Shown here: positions 12,295-21,344 of the stretch, piece after piece
How positions within the stretch are numbered: position 1 is the stretch's first letter
Layout of the letters: each line of letters opens with the position of its first letter
NCBI RefSeq assembly: GCF_001422205.1
Contig: NZ_LMMJ01000001.1
Span: 115,590 to 179,589, forward strand
Source of the DNA: Curtobacterium sp. Leaf261
GTDB lineage: Bacteria > Actinomycetota > Actinomycetes > Actinomycetales > Microbacteriaceae
DNA: 64,000 bases
Reading direction: 5' to 3'
The notes under the pieces: model-generated
The model's database searches: none
Seen by the model: only the letters and a program-made list of their open reading frames with translations
Told to the model about the DNA's origin: nothing
Program-made: the position numbers and the translations under genes

Positions 12295-13223
12295 GCGGCA
12301 CGGACGCCCCTGGTCAGACACCCCCCGACGTCGATCGCGTCGCGGCCGCACGTGCCGCCGTGGCCGCTCGTCGCGCCCGCGCCGCGGTGAAGGCCGACGT
12401 CGCGGCCGGGGTCCGGACCCCGCTCGAGGTGGCCCAGGCCGCCTGGACCCCGCTGCCGGTCGACACCGCCGACGCGGATCCCGCATCGGCCGAGCGGTCC
12501 ATGCGGGTCCGCGACCTCCTCACGAGCATCCAGGGCATCGGCCCCGCGCGTGCGGAGATCGTGATGGGGTCGCTGCGCATCGCACCCTCGAAGCGGCTCG
12601 GCGGCCTCGGAGTCCGACAGCGGGGTGAGCTCGCCGACTGGTTCGTCGCCCGGTCCAGCAGGTCTCGCGGCTCGTCCAAGCTCGTCGTGCTCGCCGGACC
12701 GACCGCCGTCGGCAAGGGCACCGTCTCGGCCTACATCCGCGAGCACCACCCCGAGGTGCTGTTGAGTGTCTCCGCGACGACGCGCGCGCCGCGTCCGGGC
12801 GAGATCGACGGCGTGCACTACTACTTCGTCGACGACGCAGAGTTCGACCGCATGGTCGCCGACCACGAGATGCTCGAGTGGGCCGTGGTGCACAACTCGT
12901 ACCGCTACGGCACGCCCCGCCCGCCGATCGACGCCGCGCTCGACGACGGCAAGAAGGTCATGCTCGAGATCGACCTGCAGGGCGCCCGACAGGTGCGCAC
13001 CGCGATGCCGGAGGCCGTGCTGGTCTTCCTCCTGCCGCCGACGTGGGAGGAACTGGTCCGCCGGCTCATCGGCCGCGGCACCGAGGAAGCCGCCGAGCAG
13101 CAGCGCCGGCTCGACACCGCGAAGGTCGAGCTCGCCGCGCAGGACGAGTTCGACGTGCGGATCGTGAACTCGGATGTCAGCACCGCGGCGCAAGAGGTCG
13201 TAGACTTGTTCCTCGCGCGCTGA
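12291..13223 (+). CDS. gmk: mIHF-like DNA-binding domain fused to guanylate kinase
   Basis: Two proteins that are separate neighbours in mycobacteria are joined here in 310 residues. The N-terminal ~125 residues match actinobacterial integration host factor, including the [23 protein letters not shown]-binding helix region and [17 protein letters not shown]. After a short linker ([10 protein letters not shown]) comes a full guanylate kinase (GMP + ATP to GDP). It has P-loop [32 protein letters not shown] and [12 protein letters not shown]. Fusion is directly visible, with no stop or frameshift between. The 4-nt overlap with pyrF places it at the end of the pyr operon. Whether the first domain still shapes DNA while tethered to a kinase is open. 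Confidence 0.93.
   Translation: MSGTDAPGQTPPDVDRVAAARAAVAARRARAAVKADVAAGVRTPLEVAQAAWTPLPVDTADADPASAERSMRVRDLLTSIQGIGPARAEIVMGSLRIAPSKRLGGLGVRQRGELADWFVARSSRSRGSSKLVVLAGPTAVGKGTVSAYIREHHPEVLLSVSATTRAPRPGEIDGVHYYFVDDAEFDRMVADHEMLEWAVVHNSYRYGTPRPPIDAALDDGKKVMLEIDLQGARQVRTAMPEAVLVFLLPPTWEELVRRLIGRGTEEAAEQQRRLDTAKVELAAQDEFDVRIVNSDVSTAAQEVVDLFLAR
13178..13206 (+). promoter_or_regulatory. Candidate rpoZ promoter inside the end of gmk
   Basis: TAGACT at 13201-13206 fits a -10 box, with a weak -35 about 17 nt upstream. It would give a leader of roughly 75 nt before rpoZ and separate rpoZ expression from pyr control. Confidence 0.3.
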
Positions 13224-13287
13224 GACCGTTCGTCTCGCGCGCCCGCACGCATCAGCACCTGTTCGCATCGCACATCGAGGAGTCACC

Positions 13288-13557
13288 ATGGCCGACCGTT
13301 CCAAGGGCATCATCGACCCGCCCATCGACGACCTGCTCTCCAAGGTCGAGTCGAAGTACGCCCTCGTGATCTTCGCGTCCAAGCGCGCCCGGCAGATCAA
13401 CGACTACTACGCCGACCTGCACGAGGGTTCGCTCTTCGACAACGTCGGACCGCTCGTGGACTCCACGATCGACGACAAGCCGCTGTCCGTGGCGATGCAC
13501 GAGATCAACGAGGACAAGCTCACCGCGACGCCGCAGGCCGCCGCTCCCGTCGCCTGA
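13288..13557 (+). CDS. rpoZ: RNA polymerase omega subunit
   Basis: Omega helps fold and latch the beta-prime subunit of RNA polymerase. The 89-residue product has the typical actinobacterial form. It reads [20 protein letters not shown], then [11 protein letters not shown], then [18 protein letters not shown], with a short Ala/Pro tail. The ATG at 13288 is preceded by GAGGAG at good distance. A 64-nt gap separates it from gmk. metK follows after about 32 nt. The coaBC gene that often lies between rpoZ and metK in actinobacteria is absent. Confidence 0.95.
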   Translation: MADRSKGIIDPPIDDLLSKVESKYALVIFASKRARQINDYYADLHEGSLFDNVGPLVDSTIDDKPLSVAMHEINEDKLTATPQAAAPVA

Positions 13558-13589
13558 CCCGGCTCATCGACACGTTGCGTCCTGATCAC

Positions 13590-14816
13590 GTGCCTGCCGC
13601 ACTGCGCCTCTTCACGTCGGAGTCCGTCACCGAGGGCCACCCGGACAAGATCTGCGACCAGATCTCGGACCGGATCCTCGATGCCCTCCTGACGGTCGAC
13701 CCGGCGAGTCGTGTGGCGGTGGAGACGCTCGTCACCACCGGCCTCGTGCACGTGGCGGGTGAGGTCACGACGTCCGGGTACGTCGACATCCCGACGATCG
13801 TCCGTGACGTCATCACCGGCATCGGCTACAACTCGTCGGAGGTCAGCTTCGACGGCCGGACCTGCGGCGTCGAGGTCTCGATCGGATCGCAGTCCCCGGA
13901 CATCGCGCAGGGCGTGGACGTCTCGCTCGACGCACGGACCGCCGCCGCGACGGGTGTCGACGGGGGAGACCCGCTCGACCGCCAGGGTGCCGGCGACCAG
14001 GGGATCATGTTCGGGTTCGCGACGAACGAGACGCCCGAGTACATGCCGGTCGCGATCTGGCTCGCCCATCGCCTCGCCGAGCGGCTCGCGGCCGTCCGGA
14101 AGTCCGGCGAGCTGACGTTCCTCCGTCCCGACGGCAAGACACAGGTCACCGTCGGGTACGACGGCGTCGTGCCCAGGACGGTCGAGACCGTCGTGGTCTC
14201 GACCCAGCACGCGCCGAGCATCTCCCTCGACGACCTGACCGCCGAGGTCACGGAGCACGTGATCACTCCGGTGCTCGCACAGTCCGACCTCGACTGGTCG
14301 CACGTCGAGATCATCGTGAACCCGACGGGCAAGTTCGAGATCGGCGGCCCACAGGGTGACGCCGGGCTCACCGGCCGGAAGGTGATCGTCGACACGTACG
14401 GCGGTGCATCGCGGCACGGTGGTGGCGCGTTCAGCGGCAAGGACCCGTCGAAGGTCGACCGCTCTGCCGCCTACGCCATGCGCTGGGTCGCGAAGAACGC
14501 CGTCGCGGCGGGGCTCGCGGACCGGCTCGAGGTGCAGGTCGCCTACGCGATCGGTCGCGCGGCCCCCGTCGGGCTCTACGTGGAGTCCTTCGGCACCGGA
14601 CACGTGGCGGACGACGTCATCACCGAGGCGATCCGGTCGGTGTTCGACCTCCGCCCCGCGGCGATCATCCGCGACCTCGACCTGCTCCAGCCGAAGTACG
14701 CGGTGACGGCGACGTACGGCCACTTCGGGCGGGAGCTCCCGGGGTTCACCTGGGAGACGCTCGACCGCGTCGAGCAGCTCCGCGTCGCAGCCGGGCTCGT
14801 CCCCGTCGCGGTCTGA
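13590..14816 (+). CDS. metK: S-adenosylmethionine synthetase
   Basis: It makes SAM from methionine and ATP. The product (408 residues from GTG 13590) starts [27 protein letters not shown], the family hallmark. It continues with [16 protein letters not shown] and the [23 protein letters not shown] motif. A TTG at 13575 would add five residues. I prefer the GTG because homologues start only a few residues before LRLFTSESV. Neither start has a clear Shine-Dalgarno. The gap to rpoZ is too short for a SAM riboswitch. priA begins 7 nt downstream. Confidence 0.95.
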   Translation: MPAALRLFTSESVTEGHPDKICDQISDRILDALLTVDPASRVAVETLVTTGLVHVAGEVTTSGYVDIPTIVRDVITGIGYNSSEVSFDGRTCGVEVSIGSQSPDIAQGVDVSLDARTAAATGVDGGDPLDRQGAGDQGIMFGFATNETPEYMPVAIWLAHRLAERLAAVRKSGELTFLRPDGKTQVTVGYDGVVPRTVETVVVSTQHAPSISLDDLTAEVTEHVITPVLAQSDLDWSHVEIIVNPTGKFEIGGPQGDAGLTGRKVIVDTYGGASRHGGGAFSGKDPSKVDRSAAYAMRWVAKNAVAAGLADRLEVQVAYAIGRAAPVGLYVESFGTGHVADDVITEAIRSVFDLRPAAIIRDLDLLQPKYAVTATYGHFGRELPGFTWETLDRVEQLRVAAGLVPVAV

Positions 14817-14823
14817 CCACTCG

Positions 14824-16884
14824 ATGAGCGGGGCCGACGCCGGACCGCCGGTCGCTGACGTCCAGCGTGCGGTCGGGGACCGGGCGGTCGACGATGCCCG
14901 TCGGCCGGTGATCGCTCGCGTCGTCCTGGATTCGCCGCTCCCGCAGCTCGACCGGCTGTTCGACTACCGCATCCCGGACGCCATGGCGGAGACCTGCGTC
15001 CCCGGTGTGCGGGTGAAGGTGCCCCTCCGCACCGGGAACCGGATGGCGGACGCGTACGTCGTCGAGACGCTCTCCGAGAACGCCTACCCCGGTGAGCTCA
15101 GCGTCATCGAGGACGTCGTGTCCGCGGTGCCGGTGCTCGCGCCGGAGATCTGGCGACTCGCGCGTGCGGTCGCCGACCGAGCGGCGGGCGTGGCCAGCGA
15201 CGTCCTGCGTCTCGCGGTGCCGCCACGGCAGGTCCGCGCAGAGAAGGCGTTCCTCGCCAGGGACACGTCGGTGGTCCGCCCCGCGGTCCTCGCCCCGTCG
15301 ATCAGCGCGTACCCCGACGGCGTCGTCGAACGGCTCGTGGTGAACGGCGGTCGCGCGGCGCTCACCGCGGTCGCGCACCCGATGCGCCTCGCCGACGACT
15401 CCTGGGTGTCCGGCTGGGCGATGACCATGGCGCAGGCCGCCGCCAGGACGATCGCCACCGAACGCTCCGCGGTGCTCATCGTGCCGGACTTCCGCGACCT
15501 CGCCGAACTCGAGCGGGCCGTCACGTCGTTCGTGCCCGCCGAACGCGTGGTCCGGTTCGACGCCAAGCAGACGAACGGCCAGCGCGCCAAGGCCCTGCTG
15601 CAGGCGTCGTCGGAGGCCGTCGTCGCGATCGGGAACCGCACGGCCGTCTACGCGCCGGCGACGGACCTCGGACTCATCGCGATGTGGGACGACGGTGATC
15701 CGTCGTTCGTCGAGCAGCGTGCGCCGTACGTGCACACCCGGGACGTCGCCCTCGTCCGGACGGCGCAGTCCGGCGCGTCGCTGCTGCTGGCGGCACACGC
15801 CAGGACGACCGACGTGCAGCGACTCGTCGAGCTCGGCTGGCTCGAGGACGTCCGTCCTCTCCGTGCCGTCACGCCGCGCGTGGTCCCGACGGCGCAGCAG
15901 ACCGCTGCAGAGGGCTGGCTCGCCCACGCCAGGATCCCCTCCTCCGCGTGGAAGGCGGCCAGGGACGCCAGCCGTGACGGGCCCGTGCTCGTGCAGGTCG
16001 CCAGCCCCGGGTTCGCGACCGGACTCGTGTGCGCGGACTGCGGCGAGCGGGCCACGTGTCGACGGTGCGGCGGCCCGCTCGGCAACCAGATGTCCGGCGG
16101 TGCTCCGGAGTGCCGCTGGTGCGGCGCACTCGCCGTCGCGTACCGCTGCCCGACGTGTGGCGGTGGCCGGCTGAAACCCGTCGGCAACGGCGCGCAGCGC
16201 ACCGCGGACGAACTCGGGCGCGCGTTCCCCGGCACGCGGATCGTCGTCGCGGACGGCGGCCGGCCGATCGACGCCGTCGACGAGCGGCCCGCGATCGTCG
16301 TGGCGACCCGCGGTGCCGAGCCCGCGGCTCCCGGCGGCTACGCGTGCGTGCTGCTCCTCGACGGGGAGCGGATGCTCGCGCGCGAGGGTCTCCGCGTCGC
16401 CGAGGACGTCCTGCGCATCTGGGCGAACGCCGCGGCGCGCGCATCCCGCGGCGGGACCGTGTACCTCGTCGGGATCGGTGGTCGGCTCGCGACGGCCATG
16501 GCGACGTGGCGGTTGGACGTCCCGGCGCACGAGGAACTCGGCGACCGGCGACAGCTGCACTTCCCGCCGGCGGTGCGGGTCGCGACCCTGACCGGCACCG
16601 AGGACGCCGTCTCCGCGGCGGTCGAGGCGCTCGGCGACGCCACGGTCGGGCCGGTGCTCGGTCCGGTCCCGGTCCTCGACACGGCGGGCAGCGTCCCGGC
16701 GGGAACGGTCCGGGCGATCGTGCGGTTCCCGTACGCGCACGGCACCGAGGTCGCGGCGACGCTCAAGGCCGAGGTCATCCGCCGGTCCTCCACCAGACGG
16801 GTCCTGCCGGGCGGGAACCGTCGCCGCGCGGCACCTACACTCAGGGTGCGGTTGGACGACGTCGAGCCCTTCGCCGAGGCCTGA
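14824..16884 (+). CDS. priA: PriA-like primosomal protein lacking helicase motifs
   Basis: PriA restarts stalled forks. This 686-residue homologue keeps the N-terminal DNA-binding domain (VVLDSPLPQLDRLFDYRIPD). It also keeps the paired zinc-binding region CADCGERATCRRCGG ... CRWCG ... CPTCGG (about residues 403-450). The usual Walker A motif (GxTGSGKTE) and DEEH Walker B motif are not present. The corresponding stretch reads MWDDGDPSFVEQRAPY, while the YVHTRDVALVR-type segment remains. Motif-depleted PriA is characteristic of actinobacteria, so the protein is probably a DNA-binding loader without helicase activity. It starts 7 nt after metK. An N-terminal extension of ~28 residues precedes the conserved start. 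Confidence 0.9.
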   Translation: MSGADAGPPVADVQRAVGDRAVDDARRPVIARVVLDSPLPQLDRLFDYRIPDAMAETCVPGVRVKVPLRTGNRMADAYVVETLSENAYPGELSVIEDVVSAVPVLAPEIWRLARAVADRAAGVASDVLRLAVPPRQVRAEKAFLARDTSVVRPAVLAPSISAYPDGVVERLVVNGGRAALTAVAHPMRLADDSWVSGWAMTMAQAAARTIATERSAVLIVPDFRDLAELERAVTSFVPAERVVRFDAKQTNGQRAKALLQASSEAVVAIGNRTAVYAPATDLGLIAMWDDGDPSFVEQRAPYVHTRDVALVRTAQSGASLLLAAHARTTDVQRLVELGWLEDVRPLRAVTPRVVPTAQQTAAEGWLAHARIPSSAWKAARDASRDGPVLVQVASPGFATGLVCADCGERATCRRCGGPLGNQMSGGAPECRWCGALAVAYRCPTCGGGRLKPVGNGAQRTADELGRAFPGTRIVVADGGRPIDAVDERPAIVVATRGAEPAAPGGYACVLLLDGERMLAREGLRVAEDVLRIWANAAARASRGGTVYLVGIGGRLATAMATWRLDVPAHEELGDRRQLHFPPAVRVATLTGTEDAVSAAVEALGDATVGPVLGPVPVLDTAGSVPAGTVRAIVRFPYAHGTEVAATLKAEVIRRSSTRRVLPGGNRRRAAPTLRVRLDDVEPFAEA

Positions 16885-16939
16885 GCCCCGTGCCCGCCCG
16901 CCGCACCCCCACCATCGACCCACGACCGTCTCGGAGCCC

Positions 16940-17893
16940 ATGCGCCTCGTCGTCGCCGGCAGCCCGGCCGCAGCAGTCCCCACCCTCCGTCGCCTCGCGG
17001 CCTCCGACCACGAGGTCGTCGCCGCGCTCACCCGACCGGCCTCGCCGCAGGGGCGGAAGCGCGTCATGACACCGACGCCGGTGTCGAGCGTCGCCGCGGA
17101 GCTCGGGATCCCCGTGATCGAGGCCACCCGCGTCGACGACGAGGTCACGGCCAGGATCGCGGAACTCGACGTCGACCTCGGCGTCATCGTGGCGTACGGC
17201 GCACTCCTCCGTCGCGCGGCACTCGACACCCCGCGGCACGGGTGGGTCAACCTGCACTTCTCGGACCTCCCCGAGTACCGCGGTGCCGCACCGGTGCAAC
17301 GAGCCGTCCTCGCGGGCGACCGCGTGACCGCCGCGACGGTGTTCCAGCTCGTGGAGGCGCTCGACGCGGGCCCGGTGTTCGCCACCTCGCCGTTCACGAT
17401 CGACCCCGAGGCGACCTCGGGCGACGTCCTCGCCACGATGGCGGACCTCGGTGCCGACGTCGTCGCCGACGTCGTGGACGGCATCGCGGACGGATCCGCG
17501 GTGGCGGTGGCGCAGACCGGCACCCCGACGCTCGCCCCGAAGCTCACCATCGACGACGGCCGGGTCCGCTTCGACCGCCCGTCGGCCGCCGTGCACGCGC
17601 ACGTCCGTGGGGTCACGCCGGAACCGGGGGCGTACGCGTACGTGGGCGAGCAGCGCGTCAAGATCCAGCGGGTCGCGCTGGTCGCGCCCGAGGGCGGTCG
17701 GACGGGAGGCACGTCCTCCTCCGACGCATCGCTCGCGCCCGGCGCCCTCCGGCTGGACGGAGCGCGGCTGGTCGTCGGTGCGACCGACGGCGTCGTCGAG
17801 CTGGTCGAGGTCCAGCCCGCGGGCAAGACGCCCATGGCGGGAGCGGCGTGGGCCAGGGGCCTCGGCGACCTCGAGGGGGTGTCGTTCGCATGA
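16940..17893 (+). CDS. fmt: Methionyl-tRNA formyltransferase
   Basis: It formylates Met-tRNAi for translation initiation using 10-formyl-THF. The 317-residue protein shows RLVVAGSPAAAVPTLRRL at the start and the conserved core VNLHFSDLPEYRGAAPVQRA with the catalytic Asn and His. The last part of the catalytic domain has DAGPVFATSPF. The C-terminal tRNA-binding domain follows (TPEPGAYAY). The core reads SDLPEYRG where most family members have SLLPRWRG. An inserted linker GRTGGTSSSDASLAPG carries a copy of the dispersed 15-bp word. The partner gene def is not adjacent. Its stop overlaps rsmB by 4 nt. Confidence 0.95.
   Translation: MRLVVAGSPAAAVPTLRRLAASDHEVVAALTRPASPQGRKRVMTPTPVSSVAAELGIPVIEATRVDDEVTARIAELDVDLGVIVAYGALLRRAALDTPRHGWVNLHFSDLPEYRGAAPVQRAVLAGDRVTAATVFQLVEALDAGPVFATSPFTIDPEATSGDVLATMADLGADVVADVVDGIADGSAVAVAQTGTPTLAPKLTIDDGRVRFDRPSAAVHAHVRGVTPEPGAYAYVGEQRVKIQRVALVAPEGGRTGGTSSSDASLAPGALRLDGARLVVGATDGVVELVEVQPAGKTPMAGAAWARGLGDLEGVSFA
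17700..17714 (+). repeat. Dispersed 15-bp word, variant copy (14/15)
   Basis: GGACGGGAGGCACGT, in a poorly conserved linker of the C-terminal domain of fmt. Confidence 0.6.
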
Positions 17894-19371
17894 CGGACTC
17901 TCGACGCGGCTCGGGCTGGGGCAACCGCGGCGCGGGGACCAGCGCACGGCGCGTGGCCCTCGACGTCATCCGCGCGGTGCAGGCCGACGACGCCTACGCG
18001 AACCTGCTGCTCCCGGTGCGGATCCGCCGTGCCGGGCTGACCCCGCGCGACGCCGGGTTCGCGACCGAGCTCACCTACGGCACCATCCGGATGATCGGCA
18101 CCTACGACGCGGTCATCGAGGCGGCGTCCGGGCGTCGGGTCGCGAACATCGAGGCGGACGTGCTCGACGTGCTCCGTCTCGGCGTGCACCAGCTCTGCGG
18201 GATGCGGGTGCCGTCGCACGCGGCCGTGTCCCAGACGGTCGAGCTGACGCATGCGATCGGGGCGCGCCGCGCGAGCGGGTTCGTGAACGCGGTGCTCCGG
18301 AAGGTGGCCGCCAAGGACCTCGAGGCCTGGGACGCCGAGATCACCCGGGGACTCACCGGGGACGACCTGCTCGCCACGCGCTGGTCACACCCGCGATGGG
18401 TCGTCGGTGCACTGCGGGACGCCCTCGCGGCGGAACGCTCCCGGGACGAACTCGTCGCACTGCTCGCGGCGGACAACGCGGCACCCCGGGTGAGCCTCGT
18501 CGCGCTCCCCGGCCTCGCCGAGCCGACCGACCCGATCACGCGCGACGACGCTGCGGAGGAGGCCGTGCCTCCCGTCCTGGTCGACGACGCGGCGGCGGAT
18601 GCGACGGGGGCCGACCTGTCGGTGTCGCCGATCGGCATCCGTGGGGTCGCCGGCGACCCCGCGCGCATCCCCGCCGTCGCCGACGGCCGCATGCGCGTGC
18701 AGGACGAGGGCTCGCAGCTCGCCGCCCTCGCGTTGAGCCGGTCGTCCGAGGTCCGTCCGGGGGAGCGCTGGCTCGACCTCTGCGCCGGCCCCGGCGGCAA
18801 GGCGGCGCTCCTCGCGGCGGAAGCCAGGCGGACCGGTGCCAGTCTCGTGGCGAACGAACTCGCCCCGGCGCGCGTCGGACTCGTGCGGCAGGCGCTCTCC
18901 CGCTTCGACGACGTCGTGACGGTGGTCCAGGGCGACGGACGACGCTTCGGGATCGACGACGCGACGGGGGTCGAGGCCGCGGGTGGGTACGACCGGATCC
19001 TCCTCGACGCGCCGTGCTCCGGCCTCGGTGCACTCCGTCGTCGACCGGAGGCCCGGTGGCGGAAGGTCCCGGAGGACGTCACCGAGCTCGCCGAGCTCCA
19101 GTCGGACCTCCTCGACGCAGCCGTCCGGTCGCTCGCACCCGGGGGGACACTCGCCTACGTCACGTGTTCGCCGCACCTCGCCGAGACCCGGGGCCAGGTC
19201 GACGCCGTGATGCGCCGGCACGGAGCGGTGCTCGAGCAGCTCGACACGGCGGAGGTCGTCCGCGCCGTCGCAGCCCGGGACCCGCAGGTCGCCGACGGTC
19301 GGACGGTGCAGCTCTGGCCGCACCGGATCGGCACCGACGCGATGTTCGTGGCCCTCCTCCGCCGGCGCTGA
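17890..19371 (+). CDS. rsmB: 16S rRNA (cytosine-967-C5)-methyltransferase
   Basis: It methylates C967 of 16S rRNA with SAM. The 493-residue protein has an N-terminal NusB-like RNA-binding domain (residues ~18-145, ARRVALDVIRAVQADDAYAN). A linker of ~100 residues follows. The catalytic Rossmann domain has SAM motif DLCAGPGGKAALLA, the DAPCSGLGALRRRPEARW motif with the proton-donor Cys, and VTCSPHLAETRGQV with the nucleophile Cys. The linker (~220-250) is acidic and Ala-rich, and its DNA holds an exact reverse copy of the dispersed 15-bp word. The ATG overlaps fmt by 4 nt. Confidence 0.94.
   Translation: MTDSRRGSGWGNRGAGTSARRVALDVIRAVQADDAYANLLLPVRIRRAGLTPRDAGFATELTYGTIRMIGTYDAVIEAASGRRVANIEADVLDVLRLGVHQLCGMRVPSHAAVSQTVELTHAIGARRASGFVNAVLRKVAAKDLEAWDAEITRGLTGDDLLATRWSHPRWVVGALRDALAAERSRDELVALLAADNAAPRVSLVALPGLAEPTDPITRDDAAEEAVPPVLVDDAAADATGADLSVSPIGIRGVAGDPARIPAVADGRMRVQDEGSQLAALALSRSSEVRPGERWLDLCAGPGGKAALLAAEARRTGASLVANELAPARVGLVRQALSRFDDVVTVVQGDGRRFGIDDATGVEAAGGYDRILLDAPCSGLGALRRRPEARWRKVPEDVTELAELQSDLLDAAVRSLAPGGTLAYVTCSPHLAETRGQVDAVMRRHGAVLEQLDTAEVVRAVAARDPQVADGRTVQLWPHRIGTDAMFVALLRRR
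18563..18577 (-). repeat. Dispersed 15-bp word, exact copy
   Basis: CCGTGCCTCCCGTCC on the plus strand, inside the inter-domain linker of rsmB (encodes AVPPVL). Confidence 0.7.
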
Positions 19372-19436
19372 CCCGCCCCGCAGGTCCGTGGAGTTCGGGC
19401 TGGCCGGTCCCGCACGTTCGTGCAGTCGTGGATCGG

Positions 19437-19442
19437 TAGGCT
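19437..19442 (+). promoter_or_regulatory. -10 box of an apparently leaderless rpe promoter
   Basis: TAGGCT lies exactly 6 nt before the GTG start of rpe, so transcription would begin at or next to the start codon. There is no Shine-Dalgarno in between. No convincing -35 is seen. Confidence 0.55.
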
Positions 19443-19448
19443 CGCACG

Positions 19449-20132
19449 GTGACGATCCGCATCTCCCCGAGCATCCTGTCCGCCGACTTCGCGAACCTCG
19501 AGCGCGAGCTGCAGCGGATCAGCACCGCCGACATGGTGCACGTCGACGTCATGGACAACCACTTCGTGCCGAACCTGACGCTCGGGCTCCCGGTCGTCGA
19601 GCGCCTCCAGCAGGTGTCACCGATCCCGCTCGACGTGCACCTCATGATCACCGACGCGGACCGGAACGCCCCGGCCTATGCCGAGCTCGGAGCGGCGAGC
19701 GTGACGTTCCACCTCGAGGCAGCGACCGATCCCGTGGCCACCGCCCGGGCGATCCGCTCGAACGGCGCGCGTGCTGCCGTCGCGGTCAAGCCCGGGACCG
19801 ACGTCGCGCCCGTCCTCGAGCACCTCGACGCGTACGACATGATCCTGCTCATGACCGTCGAGCCGGGCTTCGGCGGGCAGTCGTTCATGCCCGACGTGAT
19901 GCCGAAGCTCAGCCGTGCGCGGGCCGCGGTCGACGCGTCGGGGCTCGACGTGTGGCTCGAGGTCGACGGCGGGATCGCACTCGACACCGTCGATCAGGCC
20001 GTCACGAGCGGTGCGGACACCCTCGTCGCCGGGTCCGCGGTCTTCGGCGGGGCGCCCGAGGAGCGCATCGCCGGGCTCCGTCGTGCCGCGGAGTCCGCTG
20101 GACGGGCCGCCGCCGACGGACGGGTAGCCTAG
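19449..20132 (+). CDS. rpe: Ribulose-phosphate 3-epimerase
   Basis: It interconverts ribulose-5-phosphate and xylulose-5-phosphate in the pentose phosphate pathway. The 227-residue TIM barrel shows [16 protein letters not shown], the metal-binding [15 protein letters not shown] and DVHLMITD. The phosphate-site segments [19 protein letters not shown] and EVDGGI follow. The GTG start has no Shine-Dalgarno but a -10 box 6 nt upstream. This suggests a leaderless message. The stop lies 4 nt before the hisE start and overlaps its promoter. Confidence 0.96.
   Translation: MTIRISPSILSADFANLERELQRISTADMVHVDVMDNHFVPNLTLGLPVVERLQQVSPIPLDVHLMITDADRNAPAYAELGAASVTFHLEAATDPVATARAIRSNGARAAVAVKPGTDVAPVLEHLDAYDMILLMTVEPGFGGQSFMPDVMPKLSRARAAVDASGLDVWLEVDGGIALDTVDQAVTSGADTLVAGSAVFGGAPEERIAGLRRAAESAGRAAADGRVA
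20125..20130 (+). promoter_or_regulatory. -10 box of an apparently leaderless hisE promoter
   Basis: TAGCCT overlaps the last codons of rpe and ends 6 nt before the GTG of hisE, the same spacing as at rpe. The gene has no Shine-Dalgarno. Confidence 0.55.
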
Positions 20133-20136
20133 GACC

Positions 20137-20400
20137 GTGAAGACTTTCGACGACCTGTTCGCCGAGCTCTCCGAGAAGGCGCTGTCGCGTCCCGAGGGCT
20201 CCGGCACCGTCGCCGAACTGGACGCCGGCGTGCACCAGATCGGCAAGAAGATCGTGGAAGAGGCCGCCGAGGTGTGGATGGCTGCCGAGTACGAGGGTGA
20301 CGTCCGGACCGCGGAGGAGATCTCCCAGCTGATCTACCACCTGCAGGTGCTGCTCGTCGCCAAGGGCCTGACCCCGGAGGACGTCTGGCGACATCTCTGA
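20137..20400 (+). CDS. hisE: Phosphoribosyl-ATP pyrophosphohydrolase
   Basis: It removes pyrophosphate from PR-ATP, the second step of histidine synthesis. The 87-residue all-helical protein has the MazG-like metal-binding helix [17 protein letters not shown] and begins [14 protein letters not shown], typical for actinobacterial HisE. HisI is a separate gene here. The start is probably leaderless. hisG follows after ~90 nt. Confidence 0.95.
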   Translation: MKTFDDLFAELSEKALSRPEGSGTVAELDAGVHQIGKKIVEEAAEVWMAAEYEGDVRTAEEISQLIYHLQVLLVAKGLTPEDVWRHL

Positions 20401-20488
20401 TGTCGCACGGTGACCCCGCGTCACCGTGACCATCGGGATCGACCCGGCCCCGTCCCTCCAGGCAGCACCGACCGAAAGCAGCAAGAAG

Positions 20489-21328
20489 ATGCTCCGCATC
20501 GCCGTGCCCAACAAGGGCTCGCTCTCCGAGACCGCAGCCGACATGCTCCGCGAGGCCGGTTACGCCGGTCGCCGCGACCCGAAGGCGCTCCACCTGGTGG
20601 ACGAGCGGAACGGGGTGGAGTTCTTCTTCCTGCGGCCGCGCGACATCGCCACGTACGTCGGCTCCGGCGCGCTCGACGTCGGCATCACCGGGCGCGACCT
20701 GCTGCTGGACTCCGGGTCCGCCGCGCACGAGATCGAGGAGCTCGACTTCGCGGGATCGACCTTCCGGTTCGCCGGGACCCCCGGGCGGTTCCAGGAGCTC
20801 GCGGACCTCGACGGCGTCCGGCTCGCGACGAGCTACCCGGGGCTCGTCGGGGACTTCCTCGCCGAGCAGGGCGTCACGTCGACCCTGGTCAAGCTCGACG
20901 GTGCCGTGGAGAGCGCGGTCCGGCTCGGGGTCGCGGACGCGGTCGCGGACGTCGTGTCCACGGGCAGCACGCTCCGCGCGGCCGGACTCGAGATCTTCGG
21001 GCCGGTGATCCTCGAGTCGACGGCCGTGCTCATCTCGACGGACAGCTCGATCAAGGGCATCGACGTGCTCCAGCGGCGGCTCCGTGGGGTGCTCGTCGCG
21101 CGCGGCTACGTGATGCTCGACTACGACATCCCCTCGGCGCTCCTCGAGCAGGCGACGGCGATCGCCTCCGGCATCGAGTCCCCGACGGTCTCGCCGCTCC
21201 ACGACCGGGACTGGTCGGCGGTGCGGGTGATGATCCCGACGGCGGACACGAACCTCATCATGGACGCGCTGTACGACCTCGGTGCGCGGGCGATCCTCGT
21301 CAGTCCGATCGCCGCGGCACGGCTCTGA
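20489..21328 (+). CDS. hisG: ATP phosphoribosyltransferase (long form)
   Basis: It joins ATP and PRPP, the first and feedback-controlled step of histidine synthesis. The ATG at 20489 gives 279 residues starting [20 protein letters not shown], with a purine-rich AGCAAGAAG just upstream. A GTG at 20426 would add 21 unconserved residues. The [12 protein letters not shown] and PRPP-loop [17 protein letters not shown] motifs are present. The C-terminal ~75 residues form the ACT-like domain that binds histidine, so this is the hexameric long form that needs no HisZ. Confidence 0.94.
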   Translation: MLRIAVPNKGSLSETAADMLREAGYAGRRDPKALHLVDERNGVEFFFLRPRDIATYVGSGALDVGITGRDLLLDSGSAAHEIEELDFAGSTFRFAGTPGRFQELADLDGVRLATSYPGLVGDFLAEQGVTSTLVKLDGAVESAVRLGVADAVADVVSTGSTLRAAGLEIFGPVILESTAVLISTDSSIKGIDVLQRRLRGVLVARGYVMLDYDIPSALLEQATAIASGIESPTVSPLHDRDWSAVRVMIPTADTNLIMDALYDLGARAILVSPIAAARL

Positions 21329-21344
21329 CGGCGGGGGACGACCA

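Noticed and set aside
13558..13590. SAM riboswitch before metK
   Set aside because: Only 32 nt are available and no such pattern is visible.
16834..16839. TACACT as fmt promoter inside priA
   Set aside because: No -35 at a proper distance; it fits the coding sequence, so it was not listed as a feature.
14746..18252. A 1168-codon minus-strand frame across metK, priA and fmt
   Set aside because: Shadow of three well-identified plus-strand genes; no domain or ribosome site.
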